DNA from: Lepidostoma basale
Taxonomy: Eukaryota; Arthropoda; Insecta; Trichoptera; Lepidostomatidae
Assembly (NCBI GenBank): GCA_022606425.2
Contig: JAHDVF020001261.1
Location: forward strand, 861,001 to 925,000
Direction: 5' to 3'
DNA: 64,000 nucleotides
Every line of letters starts with the position of its first letter. Position 1 is the stretch's first letter. Positions 11,635-24,700 of this stretch are shown here, in pieces. Below the pieces are notes generated by a model. It was not told the origin of the DNA and ran no database searches. It saw only the letters and a program-made list of their open reading frames with translations. The position numbers and the translations under genes were made by a program.

Positions 11635-12437
11635 AATATATGTACTCAAAATCAGCCCTAAGTTATCGAAAAATTCTCTAACAATATTATTATTAACGCA
11701 TCCATTTTCTTTATATTTTTAATTAATTGTATGCAATTTGATTGATTATATAATCGAGTTACAGGCTTACATGAATGAATACAAACAAAAAATTGTATTA
11801 AGCTAACTTTTTTTTTACCAAAACAAAATACAAAAATATGAAGCTTCAATAAAAAGTTTAAATAAGGACCAAAACACAACAACAATAAACCGAGAGAGAT
11901 CAAATAAAACAATAAGATTAAAAAATAATAACAATTATAGTAATAATATAGTTCAATTGTTCCAGGGTAAAGGAATAAAAACAGTTTTGTTATATATTGT
12001 TTTTATATTTTTGTACGGCCATCTAAGTATGTGCTTCCTGCATCTATTTGAAAACTTGACATTTGAAATGATTGCTTTCGCTGCATATTATATATGAGAC
12101 ATTCCAATACTACACTAATCAGAGTAGCTTCAAACAAATAATCCAAATTAAATACACCGCTATTGAGACATACGACTTTATTACTACGATATACACACAC
12201 AAATATTTCTTATAAGATAAAAATAATTTAAACCATTCACGATCAGGCAAATATACGTATTGGCTAAGCAAATCCAAGCTTTCTTTTTTCACCATTTTTT
12301 TTTGTATAAGAAGATGACAGATTTCTAATATTTCATTACATTTTTTCTCTCTAAGCAATGTAAAAAATAGAAGACTTCAAATGACCCTTCAACAGTTCAT
12401 ATACAGTCCAGAAGTAGTATTTCGTCAAAGTATTGGT
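11635..12437. other. AT-rich DNA, nothing recognised
   Basis: Frames on both strands are AT-driven. No repeat family match seen inside the window. Confidence 0.3.
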
Positions 12438-13275
12438 TGTTTCGGAATATTCGGTCCGTTTTTTGTATGAAAATGGCATTTATTTGAAAAAAAAACATCA
12501 ATCAAAATATTGTCCATCGTTAACCATTACTTTTACCATCTTTTTGGCGAAAGATGAATCCATCGTCGAAAAAACACCTCGTCTTTTGAGGTGTTCCAGG
12601 CATCGACCCGATTCTTGACAACTGCATATGAATGGAAGTGCTGCTATTCTAAGGACAGCGTCATGGATCAACAAGTGGTGGTCCTATGGTGCCACGTCTG
12701 GTGAATAAGGTGGGTGCAGAATAATCTCCCAACCCACATTCTGTATAAAGTTTTTTTTACCACGATTGTGATGTGAGGTCGAGCGTTTTTGTGGTGAAGA
12801 ATCAACTTGCAATGCTAGTTGCCCCATTCCGGTCATTTTGCAGCCAGTGCCTGCTTTAATCGCATTAGTTATTGTCGGTAGACTTCCCCGAGATCGTTCA
12901 AACTTTTTCGATCTTCCAGGGCGTTTTTGCTGTCAACGCTAAAATCACCAGCTGTGAAGCGTCTATACCATTCTCCGCATGATTTATCCAATGGAGTATG
13001 AACGCCATAAACTGCCACAAGCATTTTATGCATCTCAGCTGCACTTTTCTTGCAACTAAAACAGTACAGCAGAACTTCCCGCAAATGCTAATTATTTACC
13101 ACCACAGTCGACATTTTAAGGAGCGATAAAACAAATATTGTGAGAATGACAAACATTTGCGAACTGAACTTAATTAACAGATGCTCAGACTGACTAAAAA
13201 ATAGGTTGCCAGATTTAAAGACTTGAAGCAGCCAAAGACATCTGTTGTAAAACGGACCGAACATTCCGAACTTTT
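12438..13275 (-). mobile_element. Degenerate mariner-like transposon with internal deletion
   Basis: Inverted ends: TTCGGAATATTCGGTCCG at 12441 and its near-complement ending about 13270. Minus-strand coding remnants are a mariner N-terminal helix-turn-helix region (VLLYCFSCKKSAAEMHKML, then GEWYRRFTAGDF) and the C-terminal HPPYSPDVAP motif, whose next Thr-Asp site is mutated to a stop. The middle, with the first catalytic Asp, is missing. At about 0.83 kb it is shorter than the usual 1.3 kb. It differs from the 36.5 and 42.5 kb mariners. Confidence 0.85.
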
Positions 13276-14720
13276 CTAATATTTTATTGCTGCAATTAAC
13301 AATTCATCATATTGCAGTTTCACTAAAAGGATAACACCAACATTTTGAAATCGTCATATGTTTTCAGCTCCCTACACAATCAAATGGTACGTATTTTGAA
13401 TCATCAGTTTTTCGTTTGTGTAATGTATTTATCGTGATAACCGGGGTTTTTAATTGAGCAAAAAAAATCTGGCTGATAATCGTCTTGTAAATTGTATCAA
13501 ATACGAGTATTTGAATTTTATAAAAAAAATTGCACAGTTTTTTTTTTACTTTTGAGATTATTTTTCTAGACATATTTGGAATGTTTTGCACCTCCGTCTT
13601 CAGAAGAACGATACAAAATAATAATAAAAAAATTAAAAAAAATTCCAGATTTCATTTACGAGTATATTTCATTCGCAGGGTCGGATGAACTCATCTTGTC
13701 AAAAAATACATTCATCTACTTCAAGATCATTATTAACCCTTAATTAAAAAAACAATGTGCCGAAGACATGCTTCCTCAACCTTAACAATTATTTTCCTTT
13801 CATGATTTTAGTATCACAGTGCCGCACAGAAAGACAAGTCATTGCACTTATTGTTATATTAATTACATTCTCTTCTTCTTTTGAAATACACAAATGGTTG
13901 AATTGTTTAACCCTAGTATTAAACTAAACCGTTATTGTCTAAAAAGTATCAAAAAAGACATAAATAGTTACAAAAAAACATTATTAAATATGTACTATTA
14001 AATGTTTCATTCCATTATCTAGTAATTATTGGTAATTCATAATAAGTTGCGTCTAGTTATGTGATAACTATGTATATATTTACTCTAGACTTAGGCAATG
14101 TACCTATTTGATTCAAAACATATATTTGTAACAAAAAATCGGTCGGTGTAGCTTTGTAAGAAGTGTTTTTGATATTGGGTAACACTCAATACATATAAAA
14201 TACTATATTTGAATATAAATTAAAGACTTTTTGTATTACATGTAAATAAAATGATAGGTATATAGGCCGATTTTCAATGAATTCTAAGTCTATTGAAATC
14301 CATATGTAGGTCTTACTATTATTATTAATTTCCAATTTTTTAATCTATTAATTTTTCAATTATAAATAATAAAAATCATCGCCAATTACGGTTAACTTAA
14401 AATATATTATAAATTGAATAATTTGATGTTATTTGCGTACATATTAAAACTCAAATTACTTTAATTTGTAAAATATAAATCATACAGTTTTTGGTAGAAT
14501 GGTATTTTTTTATATTTTACAAAGAAAATTAACTTGAAAAATATCACAATCTAATAAGTACTCTCAAGCTTCTCATACAATTTTAACTCATTTTTAATTT
14601 TCAGAGATTTTTTACAATAGTTTTTAAATGCTCATTGTGGTTCTATTAAGCAAATTAATATAGTTTTACATATTATAACTAAAATTCACCTGCGATGGCA
14701 GTGTCCCAGGATTATCACCG
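13276..14720. other. AT-rich DNA with one degraded family B core
   Basis: At 13564-13609 the minus strand has TTCT before CTGAAGA and a matching AGAA after ATGTCT, i.e. the stem I, box and cleavage-site plan of family B, with the GAAA changed to CAAA. The rest shows no gene or repeat I can name. Confidence 0.4.
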
Positions 14721-14960
14721 TTAACAGGTTTTTGGATATATCGGTGTCTCATAGTTTTTATTACAATCATATTCGTTGCAGTCTCCATCTTTATATCCTT
14801 TCGTGTTTTTGTCAAATGAATTTAAGGATTTAAGTGTTGTGACATCATCGAACATGGTTGCATCAACGAAGATGCTATTAGTTTCAGAAAAAACATAGCA
14901 TATGTCTATGCCCAAATGCCAATTATGATATTCATTTGTATCAATCTTAATAACAACCAT
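14721..14960 (-). CDS. Small unrecognised ORF, possible exon
   Basis: A 79-residue ATG-initiated frame with less biased composition than the other frames nearby. It includes HLGIDICYVFSETNSIFVDA and a Cys-, Asp- and Asn-rich end (DGDCNEYDCNKNYE). No signal peptide or membrane segment is evident and no family is recognised. It stands alone in the repeat-rich gap between two convergent genes. It may be a relic or chance frame. Confidence 0.2.
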   Translation of the reverse strand: MVVIKIDTNEYHNWHLGIDICYVFSETNSIFVDATMFDDVTTLKSLNSFDKNTKGYKDGDCNEYDCNKNYETPIYPKTC

Positions 14961-15478
14961 GTCTAACGAGAGTATATTTTTTCGAATGGTGAAAAATAAT
15001 TACTACCCTGTTTTATGGGCAACTCGGAATATTAGCAAAATATGTTTTATTATCTGAAGACTATTGGACACGTGTGACAGACTTACTTTTCTATATTGCT
15101 TATGTTTGTTTAACGTATAAGAGATAGGTCGCCTTAGAAACTGCAGCACTTTATTCTGCCTTAAAATTATTTTAATAAATATAAAATGTTTAACTAAAAA
15201 ATCTTTCTAGACGATTTTAAGCAAAAAAAACTCTTAATTATTATAAACAAAACAATTTAATAAAAATTGAATACGTATTTTTATTTATAAATCGTATTTT
15301 CTAACAAACACAAACCGAATATTTTTCCGAAGCGAGTACGAAATAAAAGCTATTATGGTTATATAATGAACTTCTTAGTTTTTTCCATATTTTAATTCAT
15401 TCATATTTTTTGACGTTCGAGTGCCGTTGTTTTTTTTTAATAAATAATTTTTATAGTTAAAATAAAATGAAAACATGT
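14961..15478. other. AT-rich DNA, nothing recognised
   Basis: No coding or repeat signal seen. Confidence 0.3.
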
Positions 15479-15735
15479 TATACATATTTATTTTTTCTTG
15501 AACAATGATGTGAAACTCCATATTAAAAAATTAATACGAATGGAAACGTCAATTTTCTAGAAGTTTTATTATATTTTATGGGAATGACATGTTTCGGCCT
15601 TCTAAAGCATATCTATCAAATGTCCACATGTGACATTTGATAATGCCTACGATGAGCGAAACATGTCATTCCCATAAAATATAATAAAACTTCTAGAAAA
15701 CTGATGTTTTCATTCGTATTAAATATTAAATATTT
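15479..15735. repeat. Foldback repeat family A, two inverted arms
   Basis: Arms of roughly 110 bp carry TTCTAGAAGTTTTATTATAT and its complement, with opposed cores at 15625-15590 (minus) and 15632-15675 (plus). Each core ends GCGAAACATGTCATTCCC-like. The box is TTTGATAATG rather than CUGANGA, so the hammerhead likeness is weaker than in families B to D. The same family recurs at 16.9, 17.1, 18.1, 30.2, 40.6, 47.5, 59.2, 59.9 and 60.4 kb. Confidence 0.75.
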
Positions 15736-16458
15736 TATATAATTTGTTCTGTGTGTACATTTACTCCCAATTTAACTAATGTTTGATGGCATATAATTAT
15801 TATTTTTTTATATTTAAGTTCAAACAATATTGAAATTAAACAAATTGTGTATTTTGGTCAATAATATTGATAAATTAAAAGCAAATACTCATCTTTAAAA
15901 TAAATCGTGAATAGATTATTCAGAGATATAATACTTATTCTTATAGATATAATACCAATATGTCATATCTACCGTACAGTCATATTTTACGCTATTTAGA
16001 GACACTTAGGAGTATTTTAGTAAACCAGCACAATGTAAATACAATCTAACACGTTATGTTATTAAGCACAATCATCAAGTACTAGGCGAACATTAATCTA
16101 ATGTGTCACAGCCCAGCTTATGACCTAGATACACAAACATACAACGGAGTGTCGCTGTGGAGTATATCCATTACATTTGGTGAATGAGATCCTTAAAATA
16201 GGGCGACTACTGTCTGTCAAACTGGGTTTCGTTAATTTTGGTGCTCATCAAATATGGGCAGAGGATTCAAATATACGTATATTGTTTTACGAAATATTAT
16301 TACTTTGTTTCATAATGTACACACGCGTTAACGCGCGATAGAACTTCAAGGAAATTCATATAGTGCTAACGCGATCGCCCCCTTTGTTGCTGATCGCGTC
16401 AGTCTACGTCATTTGTATTGAAGTGCAACTAGAGCTTTTTTCCTAAGCACAGCTTTAA
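15736..16458. other. Intergenic DNA with a CpG-rich patch
   Basis: No gene seen. 16320-16440 has several CG-containing words such as ACGCGTTAACGCGCG. The patch continues beyond the MITE at 16459, so the MITE sits inside it. Confidence 0.35.
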
Positions 16459-16633
16459 GGGTGCCTGTTCACCGGAGCGGAGCTAGGTGGCGGAGCGGTG
16501 AGCGAGGTAAAATCCACCAATAGAATTGCATAAAATCGCCGCTCTGCAGAGGAGATTTTGTGCAATTCTATTGGTGGATTTTAACCTCGCTCACCGCTCC
16601 GCCACCTAGCTCCGCTCCGGTGGACAGGCACCC
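16459..16633. mobile_element. Near-perfect hairpin MITE with TAA target duplication
   Basis: A 175 bp element made almost wholly of two inverted arms of about 79 bp with only a few differences, starting GGGTGCCTGTTCACCGGAGC. TAA at 16456-16458 and 16634-16636 fits a 3 bp target site duplication, as produced by PIF/Harbinger-type transposases (family assignment inferred). It has no coding capacity. The high arm identity implies a recent insertion. Confidence 0.85.
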
Positions 16634-18447
16634 TAACGCTCGCAATCGCGCATTGTGATTGCGAGCGCATTGTGAGATTGTGATTGATTCTCGTATAATG
16701 AAAATAAATAAATAAATATATTTTTTTAATGCAAATTTAGTTAAAATCCTCTAAAGTTTATGCCTTTGACCGGTCAAAGACACGAACATTACTGGATTTT
16801 TAACAAATATAAACTGAAAAAAAATCTTCTATCACAAAGTTTCAAAAAACGAGCTTATTTTTTTTTTGCATGTATGATTTTAGCAAGGCGAAACATGTCA
16901 TTCCTGTAAAATTTAATACAACTTCTAGAAAATAGACATTTTTAATTATTTAATATGTGATTTTAAAACAGTTTTCAAAGGACAAAAAATTGAAATAGTA
17001 CAGAAATAAATATAATACATGTTTCAAAATAATGTCACAAACTGATAATACAATTAATACACCTGTTCTCATTATGCGTATCAGAATTGATTTGATAAAC
17101 GAGAAAATTTTCTGAACAATGATGTAAAACTCCATATTAAATAATGAATACAAATGAAAACGTCTGTTTTATAGAAGTTTTATTATATTTTATAGGAGTG
17201 ACACGTTTCACATTGTAAAAACTAAATATTTGATAATACCTTTGCAAGGAGAAACGTCATTCTCATAAAATATAATAAAACATACATTTTTATTGGTATT
17301 TAAAGATTTTCCCTGAAATCTTTTACTTTATAAATCACACTCTGCAGACAGCTTATTGTTAACTGCTAACTTAAATTATTTAGCACAAATCTTTCATTCT
17401 TCTAAGTGTATACATTATCCACATTTAAAACAGTTTTTTTTATATATTACGTGTTTAAACTAATCTACCTATTTGATGTTAACTGGGTTCTGACTCGTTG
17501 TAGAATATCATCCCCTTCTTTTACTAAATTAGGTTATGAAATTTTAATGAAAATGATGACGGATGGCAAATTGTAAAAACCTGTAGCAGCACGTTAATGT
17601 TTCATTTATTCAAAATTCTTGATTTATTATACTTCTTTATCACGTGTGTGAAATATAATTTAGTTTTAAATATAGGATTATTTTCAAAATAGATACTAGT
17701 AAAAAAACATTCTATCATATATTATACCTTTGTACCAACTTATTAAGATTTCAATAGGTACGTATGCACTTTTTTAATGATTCGAGTCATTGAAGAGTTT
17801 TTTTATTAAAAACAGGTTAACTCTAATTTATTTGAACAGAATGTCCCCAAACATGTAAACTGTTTTATTTATAACACTGTTATAATATCGAATTTTTATT
17901 TATTTAATTTTTATGAAATTAACGACACCTGTTTGAAAAAACCAACGTTGGCAGCATCAGTTGTTACAATTAATCTGATTATGCTAACCTTGTTTGATGA
18001 AAGCTGTCGGGATAATTTCATAGAAATTTAAAAAATGAATTATGATGTTATAACAGTGTTATAATTAAACCTGTTTATTGTGTTTTGAACAATGATTTAA
18101 AATACGAATGAAAAATATTTTATGCAGTATCATTATATTTTGTGTGTATGACATGTGTCGCCTGTCGTAGGCATTTAAAATGTGATATATATCTTAAACA
18201 GGCGAACCATGTCATTCGTATAAAATATAATAAAACTTTTAGAAAACAGACGTTTTAATTCGTAATTGTACAAAACAATGGAATATCTTTAAAAACTCAC
18301 GTTAACGTGCGTATTACAGGCTTCTGCATTGCATTTACATATTATGTAAGATTTTAAAATGGAATATGAGTTAATTTAATTAAACAACACAGATTAATTA
18401 TAAAATAAACACATTCAAATGCTATAAATATAAAACTAAATTAAATT
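16634..18447. repeat. Intergenic DNA with three decayed family A foldbacks
   Basis: Family A pieces lie at about 16880-16935, 17115-17300 and 18075-18265, the last two with both arms. Cores such as GGCGAACCATGTCATTCG (18200) are degraded. No gene was found between them. The end of the adenylate cyclase gene is at 18448. Confidence 0.5.
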
Positions 18448-18726
18448 TTAATGTTTCAAAAGGGCATCACTTTCACGGGCATCCACATTGGTATCTACAC
18501 AGGTTTCATCCTGCAAGAGTTTCGTTTTCGCCTCGTCTTCTAGCAGCTGGTCACTGGACTTGGTCAACGTTGGCGAGGAGGAGACGGCCCCGTTGCAATC
18601 CGTGGACCTCACGGTCCCGTTAGGACTCCTGACAGAACACTGTGGAGACGAACTGGTGTGCTTCGTGACAGAGCTCAAGTCCACACTCGGACTCACTTCA
18701 TCTTCTTCTTTAAGAGTGGCCATACC
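18448..18726 (-). CDS. Adenylate cyclase last exon: C-terminal tail
   Basis: Acceptor TTTTTCAG, then 92 codons to TAA at 18448-18450. A polar tail rich in Ser, Thr, Asp and Glu after the C2 domain, with no membrane segment. Tails here are poorly conserved between cyclases and may be phosphorylated (inference). The frame starting at 18825 is this exon read through its intron. Confidence 0.85.
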   Translation of the reverse strand, partial: GMATLKEEDEVSPSVDLSSVTKHTSSSPQCSVRSPNGTVRSTDCNGAVSSSPTLTKSSDQLLEDEAKTKLLQDETCVDTNVDARESDALLKH

Positions 18727-21700
18727 CTGAAAAATTAACGGTTTGTAAAGAACTGGACTAACGAATTTAAAAATTCCTAATATACAGCGCATTGCACGTG
18801 ATTTCGTAACGAAATAAGGATACACGATCCTCAGTTACTCTATGAGCTTTGGATTTAAAAAATTAAAGTAATGAAACTAACCATCACGCCGGTTTCCTGG
18901 AGGGGAAGGCAGAAATAATGGACTGCCACTTTTCTTTCCCAACATATTTCTCTCGCTTCCTCAACATTCATATATCGTGTCATGCACGCACGTCGATTAC
19001 TCTGACTCCTCACGTGGCCGACATTTAATATTTGATTGTGACACGTTCTCCTCGGTCTTTCTCTATTTCTGGTTCCATTTACATCGTTTACATATCATTT
19101 TTTTACCATTCTTTCTTCATTCATTCTTTCCATACGTCCAAACCATCTTAATGATCCTTTCTGTATTTTTTCACAACACCATCATTCGCACCGCATTTAC
19201 TTCTTATATTTTCATTCGACACTCTATCATACACAGAGTATCTACACATTCGTCTAAGATATCTCATTTCTACTGCATTTATTCTACTTACATCCTTCTT
19301 CTGCCAGTTTCATGTTTCGCTTCCATACATAATACAAAACACTACTAGGACAAATGTATTATTACCAGTTGCAACCCGTAAAATATTTACGGAAGCAAAG
19401 ATTTTCTACCCTTTCAAAACTTGGTTCACTGTACGTACAATCGTAATCAGTAATAAGTTTTCACTTTTAATGTACATCTTTTTGTTCACACACGTTAAAA
19501 AATTCACAATTAACAAAACCAAAGTGTTCTCCTTTTGTTTTCTACACTACTGTAATACAACATTAATCAGAACAAATTTTAAAATAATCTAGAAATGTTC
19601 GCGGGTTTGCGCATCGTGTGCATTTTGATTTTTCCGTATTAGTTTTAAAGACAATCGAAGTATTCCTCTCGCGCTTTCATATATTAAATTTAAATATTCT
19701 TGTACTCTTTCTTGATGACATCCCGGTTTTGCCTATTTATAATATAATATGATGCTGAAGTAAGAGGTTTTTCAAGTTAAATTAATTTCGTGATAAAGCT
19801 ATTGTGTTAAAAGGTAATCAATATTAATGAAACGAAGTTTTTTAGATACTAATTGAATAAAACTAACTCATTCGTGGCATGTGCTCAGAGGAAATAAGAA
19901 CGAACTGCTTCACCTAATTATAAAAGGAAAAATAGAGGGTCGTCGAGGTGTGGGGAAAAAACAGATCTCCTGGCTCCGGAACACATGGGATTGTACTGGA
20001 ATCAGAACAGGCGAGGCACTGTTTAGAACTGCGCAAGACAGTGAAATTTACCTTCAATTGATAGTCAATGTCGGGGGGACCCGGTCTGATAAACGAAGAA
20101 GAAATACCTACATCAATAAACTTGATACTTACGGCCTGGTTGGGGGACGGTTCTGGCGGCGGTTCCACCTCTCCTTTTCCTATTAAATAGTATGTCATCA
20201 ACTGGCCCTTTCCCTTCACCACCACCAGCCCCCGCTGCTCGAACTTGAAGCCAAAGTTTTGTAAAATTTGGGACGTGTCCTCTGTGACCTAAAATTATAA
20301 TAAAAATTAACTAACCTTAAACGTATGATAGAGAGTTTAGCAATAACTCATACATTCGTATCAATTGTGATTAAAAAAAAATAGGATTGTAGCTTTAACC
20401 TATAAGTAAGATATGCATTTTATAATTTATTTATTTATCGTTTAATTATAAGTAGAATGCCATTATTTCCTCCTCTCTTTTTGCCGCGGTAGAGAGTATT
20501 TATTAAAGCCGGCGAGAATGTTATTACTCCCATAAAATAGTAAAACACAAGCGCTTTGACATTTAATTTAGAATAACAATAATAATTTAGTAATATAACC
20601 AATTAACAGGCAGATAAAAATACAAATTATATGGTTTATATATTATCAATTAAAAACCCTTTAATTTTTAATAATTATTTGGCCTGTTTGTTTTGTTTTG
20701 TTACAACAAATATACTACCCTGAAGATGAAAGCCGCGACGATCTTGGAAACACCAGGATATACACAAGAAATTAAAAACATATTCATACGAACGGTGAGA
20801 ATCTACCGACTTATCGACTTACGAACATGATAAGTTATGAATAAGTTATTTGAATTGAACTTTCTTATAAACATTTATTTAAAATCCCGTAGCATTATTA
20901 TGTAATAGTTATGTGATCTAGTAAGTTAGTTATAAATTTTAATTATTATCAAGGCTAATTTTTTCCACTTAATTGGAAAATCCTAAAATAAAAGCTATTT
21001 TTATTTACTTAATTTTAATTATCAAAGTAAATCTCTTGTAATTTCATATTTACAATATTTTTACACCAGTTTAATTTTTGTTTACCAGTTTCGGGATCGA
21101 AACATTCCATGTAAATTACTAATTAATTTTTCATAATATGTAAACATAACTTACAATTAGTTATGTTTACATCCATCTATGAACCAGGCCCCGAAATAAA
21201 ACGGCACGAGTTTGGATCGCGTCTCCGCTAAATTAACGTACTCGAAAGGTAAGAATCTCGGCTAAAAACTCTTGTACTCGACAGTTCCTCAGTTTATTGA
21301 TTTCGGAACCAACGCTATCAAGATTTACATTAATTATTCCTCTAAATACAGTTATATAACGTGATCAATTGTTTGTAGTATTAACCTGTATGCATCCTGC
21401 TTTTCCTGTGCTTTCCATCCTCGAGGCCACATTCACGGTGTTACCCCAAATGTCATAATGGGGTTTCCTCGCCCCGATGACGCCAGCCGTGATCGGTCCG
21501 TGGTTGATGCCCATCTTCAGAACAAAGTGGTTGAATGACTGCTCGTTGATGCTCTGCAGGGCTTTCTTCAACTCGAGCGCAAACTCCACCAAGAGCGCGA
21601 GGTGAGACCAGCGTACTGTGACCGGATCTTCCGGCTGAAATCAGATTACAAATTATAGAAAATAAACTAACTAACCAACCATCGCGTGGTAAGGAAGAGG

Positions 21701-24700
21701 GTGGACCGCCACACTGTTCTATCATGATATAACTCTCGAGCATTTTCTACATACACACACCGTGACACGCACGCCCATCGGTTTTTCCGACTTCGAACAA
21801 GATTGCCTTTCTGTAATTGATAAACTTGTTCATGCCATGTCTTTCTTGGCCATATTTTTCCATTCACAATCTTGTATATACATTTTAACCATTCTTTCCA
21901 TGTGTCCAAAACTTATTATGTTAGTGGCCCTTTCTTAATTTCATTTAAGACGCTTCCATCTGCCATTCTGTCATACATTGTTTTTCTTTAAATTCTTCTT
22001 TAGATCCTTTTTCTCCCAAGCTTCACTTCCATACATAAGGATCGGTACTAGAAATCCATGGTAAATTTAAAGGAGGCTTCTCATAATCAAACATTCCCAG
22101 TCACATCGATAATTTTTCAAACAATTTCTCAAACGAACTCTCTTATTCAAATATGTTTGAAGATTATATTTCATTTTTGTTTTAAAAAAAAATAATAAAA
22201 CCGTTCTCGTAGAAGAACGAAAATAATATCAACAGTGGAAAAAATGTGAAACAAAATTAATTTTACTATCAACCAAAAAAAAATGTATTACATACTCGTA
22301 TATGTATTTTCGCGTTTTTTCTTAGATCTGTGTAACTTCTCCTCCACAAAGTCTACATCTTCAGGGTGGTTATGATAACCGTTGCAGTCTCCATGTTCAG
22401 GGTATCATAACTACCCTGAAGATGTAGAATGCTATAATTTTTCAAATGCTATAAATCGTTGGTCGATAAGGTGAAGTTACACAGATCTACCCAAAATCCC
22501 GAAACACATATGTCTATTGTATACGTACCAATCGCGAAAAACTACGTAATATAAATGTTCATATACTTCAAAAATACAGTTTGCAAATTTTAAAACAATC
22601 AGCATTGAAGACATGAATCGATTTGAAGAACATTGCTATTTTGTTGTGGACTTTTATTTTCGTTTTACCACCATTATTACTTTATTTTATATCGAGAACG
22701 TGTTATCCTGTATATATCTGTAGTTCAAAACGATTTTTTTATTCATTGTAACGGTGATCATTTATTAATGAGAAAACGGAGTATCTGAACAATGTAGGAA
22801 TATGTTTATAATGTACCGAGCACGAACAAATGAGATAATTGACCAATACAATGTAATCATGTATCCAAACCTTAACACGTCTTGAAGAGTTGAGTCCAGC
22901 CGCAGCCATGTATGACGATCCAATGGTTTTAATTTTAATAATATCTTGAAACTTTGGCAGTTCAAGCAGCTGTAAACAAATAAACTCACATTAGAATTAT
23001 CCCTTGAAATATATACCCTTATAAACAACAATCTATGCAAGAATTGTTTGTTAAAAAGCCGAGCTACAGGCTTGCGAATTACACATTAAATTAAATATAT
23101 ATATTATTTAATGTGTAGGTGTGTAAAGTATGAACAGTATACAAGAATGTTATTTTACTGTAAACATGAAATCGTTAAAACATTTATAAAAGTTGGCATT
23201 TATTGTTTCTTGAACATTACTTTTAATAATCACCAAAAGTTTTAGTACTGGACTAGCCTTCATGCGATCAAATATAAAACAACTTATGTTGTTATATATA
23301 AAAGTATGGTCTATTTAAATTAACCCTTTAACGTCCGCAGTATGTTAAACGCGTGCGTACACTTGCTTTGAGCAGTTTTTTTCTTCTAATCCGCCCTCTG
23401 TACACAGCTGTGTACACGACTTTAAATTCGGATTATAGCGGATTTATTCACATAAATCTTAAAAATATTATACTCATCACAAGATTTAACACTTACTGCA
23501 TCAAAATCAGAAATAACTTCGTTCAAGAACCTGAGGCACTCCAACCCTTGGTTGTTCACCGTCTCTTCTGAGTAGAATTCTGAAATAAATAAAATTGCAT
23601 CAAGAATATGATCAAGAATTGTTAGGAATTATGAATGTTATTTTTTTTCCCTCCAATGTATGTCAAAGCAACCGATAGGTTCATTTTTACACAACACAGA
23701 TATTCTAATTGTTTCGAATTGTCTCGAACTTTATTTATTCATACATTGCAACATGCCAGTGGCGGTACTCCCATAGAAGCCCAGAAACCCGGCTTGCGTA
23801 AGGAATTTTGAATCAAAAACCCAAATCTAAGTAATCATGCCCCCGCATAAACCAACAACCCACCAAATCACCTTCCAACAATGTTCCCATCAGAAGTAAG
23901 AGGAACAGCCACAAGAGCTAAACTTCTGTAAGCCAGAAAAGGTATTGAGAACCGCCACTGTAACAACCGCGGTAGTCGATTTTTCCGTATTCGAATGTCA
24001 TGTTATGTTTTCCTTGGCCATCCTCGACTTATTTTTCTGTTCACACTGCTTGTAAATAACACTTTAATATATTTTCTAACTTTTGTAAAAAAAAAACAGT
24101 GTTAGTTTGTAGCGATAATTCAAATTCACGGGCCCGCTTCTACTTTTTATATTGTTTTGATCGCTTTTTTTTTATTATTTTTTTTAAATTATATTTTAAA
24201 TAAATTCGTTTCTATCCGTCGAATCACCTACGCCGCAAAGTTTTATCTACCAGATACTTTCGAGATGTAAAAAAAATAACCTGCAAAATTTGGCATGGAA
24301 GCGAAGAGCACTCCGACCTCCGCGTAGCTCTGCGAGTAGAGCTCGTGGTGCTGCCGGCGACGATGGCCCATGAAGTGCGCGGCCACGTGCGGTGGCAGCA
24401 CGTTATATACCAGGGCCTCGTTCCTCCTGCGCATGTCCGCGGCACGCTCACGCTGTTCCTCGATCTGTGTCTTCCACAGGAACAACACCCGGGATGTCTG
24501 CTCCATCTTTCAAATAAAAATAACTTGGTTCTTGATCACTTTCCCTTCTATGTATTGTAATTTTTAATGAAGTTACTCGTATAACGTTGGCAAATCGTGA
24601 CAAAGTAACCCTTCAATGCGTGATATTTTTTTTAACTTTAAGAAAATAATAATAATAAAATAATAATAATATTGCAAAATAGAAGACGGGAAAATATTTT

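Noticed and set aside
15590..15675. Family A cores as active hammerheads
   Set aside because: The box reads UUGAUAA in most copies, which alters a base needed for catalysis, and no convincing stem I is seen; kept only as a degraded or distant relative.
18977..19348. Plus-strand 123-codon frame rich in Phe and His
   Set aside because: It is the complement of a (TTAG)n LINE fragment; matching frames appear opposite the other copies.
24281..24506. ATG at 24506 as start of a separate short gene
   Set aside because: It is preceded by a splice acceptor and continues the cyclase frame from the last membrane helix in phase.
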